Assembly: GCA_018242765.1 (NCBI GenBank)
Contig: JAFEBH010000009.1
Span: 310,001 to 374,000 of the forward strand
Length of the DNA stretch: 64,000 nucleotides
Direction: 5' to 3'
Source of the DNA: Nitrospira sp.
GTDB lineage: Bacteria > Nitrospirota > Nitrospiria > Nitrospirales > Nitrospiraceae
Both the position numbers and the translations under genes were made by a program. Below are positions 27,850-36,357 of the stretch, piece after piece. Each line of letters begins with the position of its first letter. The stretch's first letter is position 1. The notes beneath the pieces were generated by a model. That model was given only the letters and a program-made list of their open reading frames with translations. It was not told the DNA's origin and did not search any database.

Positions 27850-28212
27850 ATGACGCGTGAGGATATTGCAGAAGGTACCTATCTCCGGTTGATCACCGAT
27901 TGGTCTGGTAGTCCGGCGGGCCTTATTGCGGTGGTGCACCGAGTTGGGGTTACCTGGACAGGAGGGTGGTCTTGTCAGCTGCGATATCTGGATCGACCAG
28001 TGGGGGTGCGGACCAAAGCAGTCTCATCGGAGAGCGTGTCGCTTCGAGAGACGGACCTTGTGCACTTTGAGTTAGTGGGGACTTGGATTCCCGTGGACGT
28101 CTTGCAGGCCTCCACTCAGCATCTAGGAAAACCACGAAGTAGACGGAGGTCCCCTGCATGGAGGAGACGCAGAAGCTCTCTTCATCAACTCTGCTTATTT
28201 GACAACTGCTAA
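27850..28212 (+). CDS. Hypothetical protein with Arg-rich tail
   Basis: 120 residues from ATG 27850, no good Shine-Dalgarno site. The first ~85 residues look like a compact beta protein (TYLRLITDWSGSPAG, TGGWSCQLRYLDRP, TDLVHFELVG), and the C-terminus has a strongly basic patch (KPRSRRRSPAWRRRRSS). No family recognised. Nucleic-acid binding is conceivable from charge alone. The frame's internal composition looks coding, but the gene could be a lineage-specific orphan. Confidence 0.5.
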   Translation: MTREDIAEGTYLRLITDWSGSPAGLIAVVHRVGVTWTGGWSCQLRYLDRPVGVRTKAVSSESVSLRETDLVHFELVGTWIPVDVLQASTQHLGKPRSRRRSPAWRRRRSSLHQLCLFDNC

Positions 28213-28410
28213 ACAAATCGGTCAGCACTGGTCATGCTGGTAGTTCTTGGCCACCAAGCAATCTCGAGTAAGCGTGCGGCTGGCATCTCGTCCAATAGAT
28301 AGGAGGAAGAAAACGTACTCCCATGGCTGGAGTTTGATGAAGTGGGAAGAAGGGGGATCTATCCCGTTGAATCATCCGGCTATGGGATCAGGGATGCAAC
28401 AGGAAGAGGG

Positions 28411-29094
28411 TCATTCAACTCGTCTGTTAGACTGAGGTTTGGAGACATGATGAGTGTGAATGAGGAGTTTCTGTCGACTGGTTACACCCACCTTGCCGAA
28501 AATGCTGGTCAAATGATGGCGTACGGTACTGTCTGAAATTGATAATTGATAGGCGATGTCTTTATTTGAGAGTCCTTGACCGACGAGTGCAACAATCTCT
28601 CGTTCCCGCTCGGTCAATTCATCGGGCCATGTCAACGGTGACGGTTTCAGCTCAGTTTTTGTGAAAGTTCCCCCCTCCCGTACGTTGTTGCTTTCATGTG
28701 GGGTATGGTAGCTAGTGGGACAATACAGTGCATGAATTGCGGCGAACACAACTTCGGGCGGCTGAATTTTTAGGATCACGCTCTCCACGCCGCACTTAAT
28801 GGCTGCACGCAAGCACGCGTTGTTTTCCAGGCCGCTCAGCAACACGATTTTACTACTAGAGGCTGACTCGCGTATTTGCCCGATACTGCTTGCCGGGTCT
28901 CGTATCGTTTCTGTATCGAGGATAATCAGATCAGGAGGCCTCTCCATGAGGAGTGCTTCAGAAACCATCGTTTGTTGAGGGAGCACAACAATCTGAGGAG
29001 CTCTACTTTCAAACAGTTTCTGCAACCCGAGCCACACGAGATACTGTTCAGTCACGATCACAATGGTAAGCCTTGGAATCACTACGCTGGCCAT
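28411..29094 (-). CDS. LuxR/NarL-type response regulator with atypical receiver
   Basis: 227 residues from ATG 29094 (a GTG at 29202 would add 36 unconserved residues). The receiver-like domain begins LTIVIVTEQYLVWLGLQKLF; the acidic pair that normally binds Mg at this point is replaced by TEQ. A candidate phospho-Asp remains in DLIILDTETI. The C-terminal GerE-type helix-turn-helix is well kept: LTEREREIVALVGQGLSNKD, then DSTVRHHLTSIFGKVGV. No histidine kinase is adjacent. It may act phosphorylation-independently. Confidence 0.82.
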   Translation of the reverse strand: MASVVIPRLTIVIVTEQYLVWLGLQKLFESRAPQIVVLPQQTMVSEALLMERPPDLIILDTETIRDPASSIGQIRESASSSKIVLLSGLENNACLRAAIKCGVESVILKIQPPEVVFAAIHALYCPTSYHTPHESNNVREGGTFTKTELKPSPLTWPDELTEREREIVALVGQGLSNKDIAYQLSISDSTVRHHLTSIFGKVGVTSRQKLLIHTHHVSKPQSNRRVE

Positions 29095-29594
29095 GATTGT
29101 TCTCGGCTCCAGGTCGATGAGTTTGTGCGAAGCGATGCTCCGGTCACGTGTGTCTAGGAGATCTGTGACACAGATCTTGTCATTCCTCTCTGAAGGAAGC
29201 ACGATTGGATCGTAGGGTACTTCATGCTACGGGTCGACTTGCATTGTATCGGTTGCTTTGAGCCGGAACTTGAGTAAGATGGACATGAAGTCTTTCTGTT
29301 GGGCGATCCGGTGTCGATTTCAGTGTGAATGAAAGAATTGGTGCAATTGAGCGAGGTTCGAAAAAGTTGATACGGCCCCTCTATGATCTGAGGTCTAGAG
29401 GTGTGGATGGCTCGGTTACCGTACTAGAAGTAGGCGAAGGGGTTTCGGGCACAAGCCGTGTGAGTGGTGTGTGATCAGCAGCTGGATGTTATTGAGGCGG
29501 CCAGACAGTTCAGCATGCCAAAAAAGACGCGTGCAACTTGGTAGTCCTGGCGTGGTATGGGCCGCGAGTGGGGCTGTTATTCGGAGAATGCAGA
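29095..29594. other. Non-coding stretch with possible transposase remnant
   Basis: About 500 bases between two - strand genes. The only coding-like signal is at 29473-29544 on the + strand (listed separately). The rest shows no gene, stable hairpin or recognisable RNA. Confidence 0.4.
29473..29544 (+). pseudogene. Possible IS3-type OrfA transposase fragment
   Basis: A 23-codon frame reads DQQLDVIEAARQFSMPKKT and then hits a stop. This resembles the helix-turn-helix of IS3-family OrfA proteins (pattern VxEAARxLxMxKxTLANW). Skipping about ten bases after the Trp codon restores a plausible continuation (VWAASGAV). No start codon, inverted repeats or OrfB are present, so at best it is an old scar. 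The match is short and could be chance. Confidence 0.3.
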
Positions 29595-29825
29595 TCAGGA
29601 ATTGAGTTCCCGCATCCGTTTGATTGAACAGTACAGGGCATATCCTTGGGCGATCATTCCGGTCACCAGCAATCCCAGTGCGGTCTGAAGCCAGTGTGAT
29701 TCAGGATGATCGAGCCCATACATCCCAATCACGAATCCGAGTGCGATGGCAACGATGCCGACCGATCGTGCAACGATGGCACTCAGACGCCAATTCGTGG
29801 GAGAGGGAGTTTTGGAAGACTGCAT
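29595..29825 (-). CDS. Small two-span membrane protein
   Basis: 76 residues with two hydrophobic segments (SVGIVAIALGFVIGMYGL and WLQTALGLLVTGMIAQGYA) joined by a short polar loop DHPESH, and a short basic C-terminus IKRMRELNS. No family recognised. It follows the heme-motif lipoprotein gene by 60 bases on the same strand, so co-transcription is possible. Confidence 0.6.
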   Translation of the reverse strand: MQSSKTPSPTNWRLSAIVARSVGIVAIALGFVIGMYGLDHPESHWLQTALGLLVTGMIAQGYALYCSIKRMRELNS

Positions 29826-29885
29826 AGAGACATGCTACTCATCGTTCGAGAGAAGGTCAATCGTAGGGGCTGGCATGGCCAGTAC

Positions 29886-30815
29886 CTATTGCTGATAGCA
29901 GTTCCTCGCTGGATCGTCTGAGGGCGAGTTTGCCGCGCAATTGGGACCCATAGGTCGCGGGGCTCTGACGTATCCTTCCACCGTATGATTCTTTCTTAAC
30001 ATCTCAATGTGTAATTCGTGACAGGATCCTGAACACCCGCTTGTGGATGGGGGCGGATTCTGTAGTGGCATGGATACCCCTCCGATTGGGATAAAGCGGG
30101 GATAGGTGATGGTTGTGGAGCCGAAAGTGAACCGCCCTTGATGAACAGACTGCGCAACTCGAGTGGTAAAGGTTGGGCGCGGATGCTCTGGTCGCAGCAC
30201 CGTGGCCCAAGTGGGGTCGTCAGGAGCATAGAGGAAGGCGTTATTTCCGCGGTGACATTCGGTACAGGCGACGGTGCCCGGAGAAAATCCCTGAACGGGG
30301 TCGCGGAGGGAGGTGATGAGGATTTCGGCTGTATCAGGTGTCCAGTTTGATTGTGCGGAGTTTGGGTCATTGCCCCAAAAACAGGCGTGCCCGCTCGTGG
30401 CACTTTGGCAGATGATTTGAAATGATCCACTGCTCCTCCCCAGTGCAATGCAGGCACCCTTTCCCTGAGGTGGTGCGTAAGACCAGACACGTGCGAAGGA
30501 GGTCTCATCAACCTGAGTCTGTTCTAAGTTGTTTGGTGTAAGTAGGATGGTTTTGAGATTGCCGTGGCTCACCCATTCCGATGAGGATTGGTTCCAGTCA
30601 GGCGGAATCGGGACGTCTTTTGTACGGCATGTTTCGATGTAATTGTCCTTGCTAAACAGGGCTCCGCCTGTTGTCTGAGTGAGTGCAGGGGGCTGAGAGG
30701 AGACACTCTCTGTTGGTGTCCTCTGTACCGAGCAACCTGCGAGAACCACACAGGCTAGGGCAATGCCGGTTAAGTCTAGATACCTTGCTCGTATTCCTCG
30801 CTTCCAAGATTCCAT
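29886..30815 (-). CDS. Lipoprotein with CX2CH and CX3CH putative c-heme motifs
   Basis: 309 residues. The N-terminus has a lipoprotein signal with lipobox VLAGC. The sequence VACTECHRGNNAF (about residues 190-200) is a canonical CXXCH heme c site, and SGCSGSCHELH (about 253-265) is a CX3CH site, a rarer variant known in some multiheme proteins. Further Cys at CRTKD, KGACIALG, QIICQ and HACFWG may form disulfides. The overall family resembles uncharacterised cytochrome P460/c-like lipoproteins, but I cannot name it. A periplasmic or outer-membrane electron carrier role is inference. Confidence 0.68.
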   Translation of the reverse strand: MESWKRGIRARYLDLTGIALACVVLAGCSVQRTPTESVSSQPPALTQTTGGALFSKDNYIETCRTKDVPIPPDWNQSSSEWVSHGNLKTILLTPNNLEQTQVDETSFARVWSYAPPQGKGACIALGRSSGSFQIICQSATSGHACFWGNDPNSAQSNWTPDTAEILITSLRDPVQGFSPGTVACTECHRGNNAFLYAPDDPTWATVLRPEHPRPTFTTRVAQSVHQGRFTFGSTTITYPRFIPIGGVSMPLQNPPPSTSGCSGSCHELHIEMLRKNHTVEGYVRAPRPMGPNCAANSPSDDPARNCYQQ

Positions 30816-31028
30816 GTTTTACAACTCCGATATAGCTGTCTATGGGTAATGTGTCTGCTGATCCATTGCGGAACATCAAACGATGCCCATCGGATTTTGC
30901 CCAGCCGAATGTGCAGGGAGCTTAAACCTCGGGGAGTTCTGATTCATTGCACGTCTTGAGCGAACGCCACGCGATTCTCCAGTGTCGTAAGAGGTGCTTG
31001 ATCAAAATCAGAATAAACCAGCCCTTCC

Positions 31029-31556
31029 TTAGAAGACTGACTTTGAGAGTTTGCGCTGTTCTGCAAGAGCCTCTCGTTTGGTTCGAAAAAACTCTTGCAA
31101 GAGTCCCCGACTCTCCTCTTCCCGCAGGCCTCCGGTCACCTGTACGCGATGGTTGAAGCGGCGCTCAGAAGGAATATCGAGGATAGATCCACAGGCTCCT
31201 GCCTTGGGATCCCAGGCGCCAAACACGATTCTAGCGATGCGGGCTTGCACAATGGCTCCGGCGCACATCGGGCAGGGTTCCAGCGTCACGTAGAGTGTGG
31301 TGTTGGTGAGGCGCCATGTTTTCAACTGCTCGGCTGCTTTTCTGATGATGATGATCTCGGCATGCGCCGTCGGATCTTGTGAGATCTCCCGATAGTTGTG
31401 AGCGGCCGCAAGTATGTGGTTATCAGAGACCAGCACGGCACCAATCGGGACCTCCCCGACCAGAGGAGCAAGTCGGGCTTGTTGAAGTGCCAGCTCCATG
31501 AACCGGGAATCATCGCCGTCGGGCTGTCTCGGCGGAGATGTGGGAGCGCCTGTCAT
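31029..31556 (-). CDS. tadA: tRNA-specific adenosine deaminase
   Basis: Converts A34 to inosine in tRNA-Arg(ACG). About 175 residues from ATG 31556; another ATG 21 bases upstream is possible. Zinc/catalytic motifs HAEIIIIRKA and PCPMCAGAIVQARI are complete, preceded by GEVPIGAVLV and followed by FGAWDPKAGACGS and a helical C-terminus with GLLQEFFRTKRE. The sigma/anti-sigma pair lies upstream on the same strand, 81 bases away. Confidence 0.94.
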   Translation of the reverse strand: MTGAPTSPPRQPDGDDSRFMELALQQARLAPLVGEVPIGAVLVSDNHILAAAHNYREISQDPTAHAEIIIIRKAAEQLKTWRLTNTTLYVTLEPCPMCAGAIVQARIARIVFGAWDPKAGACGSILDIPSERRFNHRVQVTGGLREEESRGLLQEFFRTKREALAEQRKLSKSVF

Positions 31557-31636
31557 AGTCACCACGTATGCTAGCACAAGAGTTGGAAAGAGGGACAGGA
31601 GTGCGGAGAGTTGTGAGCAAGCTCGATAGGGAACTC

Positions 31637-32290
31637 TTAGGGTATCGGTGTTGGTCTCGTGCGTTGTGGAGGGAGTTGAGTTTTCAGGGTATCCAACTCA
31701 GCTTCGCGCTGGATCAGCTGGTCTTTCACCTCCGCGAGTTCAGCGCTACGCCGTTGAAGTGCTTCCTGAGTCTGTACAAGGGTTTCTTCGCGCTCTTTCA
31801 GTTGTCGCTGGAGAGCGGCCAGCTTAGCCTGTGCTTCGCCTGCTTGTGCCTGCAGTTCAGCGACTCGTTCTGCGGTAGCGGTGCCTTGAAGAGAGGTATT
31901 CCAACTCAAGAATGCCAGAATACCCAGGACGACGAGGAACATCACGCTCAGTATTCGCCCAAACGACGGTGTTGAGGATGCAGATGGTGGGAAGAGGTGA
32001 TTCATCCATTCGCCGGGCACAAGGCTGGGTTTGGCGGATGGACTGGCAGCCTCCTCCGCTGAGAGCGGCAGTGTGCGAGCATCCATGATCTTTGCCTTGA
32101 GGTTCCGGGGAGGAGGGACCAGCGTGAGTGCGAAGGGAAGCGCCACCGCGACCGACTGATACTCCTTCAGCATGGTATGGCACGGAACACATCCAGAAAG
32201 CAGATGAGCCTCCAGCGCTTGCCGCTCGATCTTTTCCAGCGCACCGATCGCGTAGAATGGAACGTGGTCTTCGAGGTCTTGGTGTGTCAT
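31637..32290 (-). CDS. Anti-sigma factor with coiled-coil periplasmic part
   Basis: 217 residues. The cytoplasmic N-terminus has a zinc anti-sigma pattern (HLLSGCVPCHTML), then a linker, one membrane helix about residues 117-137 (SVMFLVVLGILAFLSW), and a Glu/Gln-rich coiled coil from about 143 to 210 (repeated AELQAQAGEAQAKL-like heptads). RskA-type proteins normally end in a globular RskA domain; here it is replaced by the coil. Its start overlaps the sigma factor stop by 4 bases, so the pair is coupled. Confidence 0.82.
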   Translation of the reverse strand: MTHQDLEDHVPFYAIGALEKIERQALEAHLLSGCVPCHTMLKEYQSVAVALPFALTLVPPPRNLKAKIMDARTLPLSAEEAASPSAKPSLVPGEWMNHLFPPSASSTPSFGRILSVMFLVVLGILAFLSWNTSLQGTATAERVAELQAQAGEAQAKLAALQRQLKEREETLVQTQEALQRRSAELAEVKDQLIQREAELDTLKTQLPPQRTRPTPIP

Positions 32291-32877
32291 GCGGAGAGAT
32301 CTTGTTCCCAGTATGTCTGCAGGGACTCGTGCAAGTCGGACATGCCAAGCTTGAGACGGGTGATCACCGCATCGAGCGGCTGCTCAAGCTTCATCGCAAT
32401 CTCCGCCGGCAGCAGGCCCTCATAGTACGCCAATTCGATTGCCTGCCGGTTCGCCTTCGGCAGATCTTCGAGTGCTTTCGTGATCACTGTTCGTAGTGCG
32501 TGGTCCGCTGGCCCCTCAAATTGCTCCGGTACGGCAACCTGCTCGGTGTCGTTGGCCGACAATGTCTGACGGCGCGATTGGGGACCGGAAGCTCGTAATC
32601 GGTCGATAGCCCGGCTGCGGGTCAACGTGATGAGCCAGGCGATTGGTGTGCCGCGTCCAACATCATAACGAACCGTGCGTTTCCAGATATCGACGTAGAG
32701 TTCCTGAAGGACGTCAGCGGCTTCTTCTCGGCTCCCAAGTATCCTCAAGGCCAAGCTGAAGAGGATCGTGCTTGATTGGTCATAGAGTTGGGTGAAGGCC
32801 TCGTTGTCCTCCTTGCCAGCTCGAATAGCGACTTTGGGATCAATCGTTGACGCGGCGTACTGGGTTGCAGTGTTCAT
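32287..32877 (-). CDS. ECF RNA polymerase sigma factor (SigK/RpoE-like)
   Basis: 196 residues from ATG 32877; the upstream extension to 33066 lacks sigma sequence. Region 2 shows FTQLYDQSSTILFSLALRIL, EEAADVLQELYVDIWKR and the WLITLTRSRAIDRLR -10-contact helix; region 4 has LEDLPKANRQAIELAYYEG and IAMKLEQPLDAVITRLKLG for the -35 element. It forms an operon with the anti-sigma factor downstream (ATGA-type 4-base overlap). Autoregulation is usual for the class but no ECF promoter was recognised upstream. Confidence 0.93.
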   Translation of the reverse strand: MNTATQYAASTIDPKVAIRAGKEDNEAFTQLYDQSSTILFSLALRILGSREEAADVLQELYVDIWKRTVRYDVGRGTPIAWLITLTRSRAIDRLRASGPQSRRQTLSANDTEQVAVPEQFEGPADHALRTVITKALEDLPKANRQAIELAYYEGLLPAEIAMKLEQPLDAVITRLKLGMSDLHESLQTYWEQDLSA

Positions 32878-33195
32878 AAAGCGATGATGGTCAGAAATAG
32901 GAAGATGATCTCTCAATCGGTCACAACTATAGCACCCTGCATCTGCTGCACGAAGAAATCGCGAAAAAGAATGTCGGTTCACGCAAGTTCGAAAAGAGAA
33001 TTGTTGTTGATTTCCAATCGGCGGGAGAAAACGATCGTCGCAAGGAGGAGACGTAAGTCGTGCCAACTCACATCTATCGATGCCAATTTTTCAGGAAGGA
33101 GGTTGAACAACAGGTCTGTCAGCACATAGTCGAAACGTTCTACGAGACCGAGTGTGCAAGAACGAGGTGTTTCTGTGGGGCCGACAAATCCACCC
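32878..33195. other. Spacer upstream of sigma factor gene
   Basis: About 318 bases between the sigma factor and glycosyltransferase-like genes, both on the - strand. On the - strand a TATAGT box occurs at about 32926-32931, but the matching -35 is weak. Nothing else is recognisable. Confidence 0.35.
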
Positions 33196-34290
33196 TCACC
33201 GTCGATCTCCCTTGAAGTACGGTGCCAACAGAGTTGCTGCTTCGCTTGCGCCGCTGGGCTCTGGGGGTGGGGCTGTCGCAGGGAGATTCATAGTTTGCTC
33301 AAGCGTGGTGACCCATTGACCCTTCATGAAATCGTCCATGGAAAGCTCAATCCCTTTCCCGTAACAGTGCAGGTAATCCACGAGAGATTGTTCGTCCCCG
33401 AAGTTGTATCGCCGAACGTACACAGTCGGGACTTGTAAGGCGACGGCTTCGACCAGGGTTCCATATCCTGGCTTGGTCATGACCACATCGACTGAGGCGA
33501 GCAATGTCTTAAACGAAAACGGGAGGGACTTGATCGAGATGAATCGCTTGCTCTCAGACGGAATTGAACCATCAAAGAGAAAACGATAACCAGGAAGTGA
33601 TTCGACTGTCTCGAAAGGGAGTGAAGCCAGCGGTATTCCTCCGAATCCGATCAGGACCGTTCGTTCACCAGGCGCAAGGGCCAGGAATTCGGCCAGTTCC
33701 TTGCGGGCGGGGGCAGCCGGTTCGGCAATCGGGTGAATCATGATGACTCGGTGAAAACAGTCCAGCGTGGGAGAGGGAGTGATGCGAAGGGCGAGATCGG
33801 CTTGGCTATAGGCCTGTCGGATGGACTGCGCAATTGCTCGGTTGTCGATTGAAGGAGGAGCCTGGTATTCAGAGAGAATCAGGTCCCAGGTAAAACTGGC
33901 GAGTGCAACGGTCGGAATCGAAGCGGTCTGCCCTGCTGCCAATGCGAGGTACGGGGTGTCGGCGAGAATCAGCTCCGGTTTGGCCGCCTGCATCGCGGCT
34001 ACTTCCGTCAGGAGCCGCTCATCCCATGTGCTGTGGAATTGGTGGTGCGCATGCCAGGTCGCCTCGATATTGATGGTTATGGGCCCCTGCTGGATGCAGC
34101 CCACATCCTGTTGGACGAGACTGGTTTCCCACGGAATCGTGAGACGATCGACAAAGAATGATGCAGGAACGGCCGTACGCAGAAGCACTCGAAGGTCCGG
34201 AACAAGACGGCCTAATGCATTGAGCACCGGCACCACCTGGGCGGCGTGACCGAATCCATGTGCGGAGATGGCGGCCCAGATCAGCGGCAT
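33196..34290 (-). CDS. GT-B glycosyltransferase-like protein
   Basis: 364 residues. The N-terminus IWAAISAHGFGHAAQVVPVL carries the Gly/His loop of MurG/UGT-type GT-B folds and is close to the N-terminal domain seen before sugar kinases in some proteins. The C-terminal half has VLIGFGGIP and the donor-site signature TKPGYGTLVEAVALQVPTVYV. No sugar kinase domain follows. The substrate is unknown. It ends an operon with a 66-residue protein and a TPR protein. Confidence 0.78.
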   Translation of the reverse strand: MPLIWAAISAHGFGHAAQVVPVLNALGRLVPDLRVLLRTAVPASFFVDRLTIPWETSLVQQDVGCIQQGPITINIEATWHAHHQFHSTWDERLLTEVAAMQAAKPELILADTPYLALAAGQTASIPTVALASFTWDLILSEYQAPPSIDNRAIAQSIRQAYSQADLALRITPSPTLDCFHRVIMIHPIAEPAAPARKELAEFLALAPGERTVLIGFGGIPLASLPFETVESLPGYRFLFDGSIPSESKRFISIKSLPFSFKTLLASVDVVMTKPGYGTLVEAVALQVPTVYVRRYNFGDEQSLVDYLHCYGKGIELSMDDFMKGQWVTTLEQTMNLPATAPPPEPSGASEAATLLAPYFKGDRR

Positions 34291-34341
34291 AGAAAGAATG
34301 CGGGCATGTTATGAGGGACGTCCAGTGTAGGACGAAGGGAC

Positions 34342-34542
34342 TCAGCTGTTGGAGTGGTCCGACTCCATGGGGGCAATGTTGTACATCAACTCAAGGTCAA
34401 ATTCGTCCACCAATTCGTTGAAGGCTTTGGTGCCGAGATCGGAGCGAACCTCCGCCATAACCAAGTCAATGGCGGGGGCGGCATGCTGACCATACTGTGT
34501 GACGGCTGAATCTATTCGTTTCCTGGCCTCATCGAGGTTCAC
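34342..34542 (-). CDS. Small acidic hypothetical protein
   Basis: 66 residues, mostly helical and acidic (MNLDEARKRIDSAVTQYG ... ELVDEFDLELMYNIAP). I do not recognise it. A GAGACTGCACGTG context upstream includes a GGAG-like site (AGGAGACT). It sits between the TPR protein (36 bases upstream) and the glycosyltransferase-like gene (51 bases downstream) in the same orientation, so it is likely part of that operon. Confidence 0.6.
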   Translation of the reverse strand: MNLDEARKRIDSAVTQYGQHAAPAIDLVMAEVRSDLGTKAFNELVDEFDLELMYNIAPMESDHSNS

Positions 34543-34578
34543 GTGCAGTCTCCTTCAGGCATGATAGCGATATGATCA

Positions 34579-34893
34579 TCACAGTGTGCGTAGTAATTCC
34601 TGCATCTCCGGGACCAGATCCTTCCCGCCGTTTGAGCGCCCAGCAAGAACTGCCTCGATTCCAGCCGTGAGGACGGGCTTGGCATCGGCGTGCCTGCCCA
34701 ATCGGATCAAGGTCCGTCCCAAGGCTAGATGAGACGCGGCGTGGGTTGGGTCCAGCTGTGTGGCCACCGTCAGATGCTCAACAGCTTCCTCTAGACTTCC
34801 GTTTTCTTGAAGAATCTTGTTGCCAAGTCCATAGCGTCCGAGGAATCCCTTAGGATTCTTGGCAACCATCTGACGGAACGCATCAATGTCCAT
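34579..34893 (-). CDS. Small tetratricopeptide-repeat protein
   Basis: 104 residues. A TPR pair is visible: GRYGLGNKILQENGSLEEAV, then HLTVATQLDPTHAASHLALG and RTLIRLGRHADAKPVL. The N-terminus IDAFRQMVAKNPKGFLGRYG resembles small TPR proteins common in Nitrospira-like and delta-proteobacterial genomes. No signal peptide, so cytoplasmic. First gene of the three-gene run ending with the glycosyltransferase-like protein; the partner it scaffolds is unknown. Confidence 0.75.
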   Translation of the reverse strand: MDIDAFRQMVAKNPKGFLGRYGLGNKILQENGSLEEAVEHLTVATQLDPTHAASHLALGRTLIRLGRHADAKPVLTAGIEAVLAGRSNGGKDLVPEMQELLRTL

Positions 34894-34988
34894 AGTACCT
34901 GCCGTTCAAGTTTAAGCGGTACTATAGCACTGAACTGCCAGAATGAGCCATATGAGAACGTGGTTGGGAGAAACGGGACAGGTATTCG

Positions 34989-35741
34989 TCATGGGAGCGG
35001 AGGTGTCACTGCAGGAACCGTGGAGCGTGTGGGAACGGTGGTCGACGGCCTTTTGGCCCTCACGGTCACCGTGCGAACGCCGGGGCTCGAGGTTGGAGCG
35101 CTGCTGGCCATATAGCGCGTTGTGTCGCGGATTAGTTGGGTCGTCAGTTCTGTCAGGCAGGCTTCCGTGACGTGTCCCTTTAGCTCATCGATCATGACCG
35201 GTGTGGCACCAAATATTTTGTACTGCACGGTGCCGGATGAGGTGCCTTCGTACCGTTTGACTTGTCCGTCCCAGCGTTCAAGTTCAAGGCCGACCGTGGC
35301 TGCATAGTCGTACTCAAAGTCAACGAAGGGTGAAAGAAGAAACATGGACCCGCCGAGGATGATGCCCTTGAATGCGGACAGCCACGAATGAGGCTCGATG
35401 GTTTCGTCCACCGTGATGCGTGCCGAAACGATTTTTTCGCCGAGAGAGTCCGATTTTGCACCGAGCGGAATCAATGTCGAGAAGAGACGAGTGTCCTGAA
35501 CTTTATTGAGAACCCGCCGTTCGACTTCAGCCGAAGGATTTTGCGGCGCGCCGTTTCGTGACAGGTGAAACGTGTCCATGACCAATGGAACCCGCTCATC
35601 GCCGGCAAGTGAGAGAGGCTCGGTCGGCTGTAAGTCCGTCGAGGAAGGCTTTAATTCAATCGAGCGAGTACATCCGGTTCCCATGCACAATATGACTCCG
35701 ATGCAACTCACGATTGACCAGCGAACAGCATGTCTCGTCAT
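34989..35741 (-). CDS. Hypothetical lipoprotein
   Basis: 250 residues with a lipoprotein signal and the lipobox MGTGC. The mature part has a beta-rich domain (LVMDTFHLSRNG, SARITVDETI, YAATVGLELERWDG) that recalls uncharacterised outer-membrane lipoproteins, and the C-terminal 40 residues are Ser/Thr/Pro-rich and probably disordered. It follows the PagL-like gene by 13 bases on the - strand, so the two are one operon and may act together in the outer membrane. Confidence 0.7.
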   Translation of the reverse strand: MTRHAVRWSIVSCIGVILCMGTGCTRSIELKPSSTDLQPTEPLSLAGDERVPLVMDTFHLSRNGAPQNPSAEVERRVLNKVQDTRLFSTLIPLGAKSDSLGEKIVSARITVDETIEPHSWLSAFKGIILGGSMFLLSPFVDFEYDYAATVGLELERWDGQVKRYEGTSSGTVQYKIFGATPVMIDELKGHVTEACLTELTTQLIRDTTRYMASSAPTSSPGVRTVTVRAKRPSTTVPTRSTVPAVTPPLP

Positions 35742-35754
35742 GGTAACCGTCTCC

Positions 35755-36357
35755 TCAGAAATAAAAGGAAAATCCTATAAAGGGGAGACTCGCGTTCAAC
35801 CCAAGATTTGGGAAGGCAATCCCTGCATTCGAAATGTGATGGAAGCGATAGCCTGCGTTGACAGTGAGTTGTGAGGTGAGAAACCAGGAAACGCCCACTC
35901 CTCCGGTCAAGACGAAATTGAATTCAATGGCTTCTTCACGAATACGACCGCCAAGATCCGTCCAGAAAGGCCCGCCAGCAAATTCCGCGTAGGGACGGAC
36001 ACGACCCAAAGCCACAAAGGTGTATTTGATCCTCGGTGTGAACCCCACGCCATGTGTCAGGAATGGTTCTCGGAACTCCAGGTAGACCATTTCTGCCCCG
36101 AGCGAGATCTGCCCTCGGTACCAGCTATCCCCGATGGGATCGGTCAACGTAATCATCCACGAGGGCATCAGGGCCGGCCCGTGTTGTTTGGTTTTGTGAA
36201 GGTCCGTGAGTCGGTGAGAGAACATATAGCCGGCGGTCAGCCCGACTTCTTGTGTGCCGACCGTGATCGTAGGCGAGACATCTGAGGCCAGTGCAAGAGG
36301 CGCTGTCAGTGGCATTCCCAAGATGGCAGTCAGTATGGGGCGAGCGAACCAGTTCAT
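35755..36357 (-). CDS. PagL-like lipid A deacylase / acyloxyacyl hydrolase family barrel
   Basis: 200 residues with a signal peptide (cleaved near ALASD) and an eight-strand barrel ending in FSFYF, the expected terminal Phe. The PagL catalytic pattern is HxSNA near the C-terminus; here it reads FHHISNAGIAFPNLGLNAS. The His and Ser are present; the third residue, Glu in characterised PagL about 12 positions after Ser, appears to be Asn, so activity as a 3-O-deacylase is uncertain. It is followed directly by a lipoprotein gene. Confidence 0.78.
   Translation of the reverse strand: MNWFARPILTAILGMPLTAPLALASDVSPTITVGTQEVGLTAGYMFSHRLTDLHKTKQHGPALMPSWMITLTDPIGDSWYRGQISLGAEMVYLEFREPFLTHGVGFTPRIKYTFVALGRVRPYAEFAGGPFWTDLGGRIREEAIEFNFVLTGGVGVSWFLTSQLTVNAGYRFHHISNAGIAFPNLGLNASLPFIGFSFYF

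Noticed and set aside
28247..28536. Two short + strand frames before and across the LuxR gene end
   Set aside because: One starts with TTG and no good site, the other overlaps a well-supported gene antisense; neither resembles a protein family.
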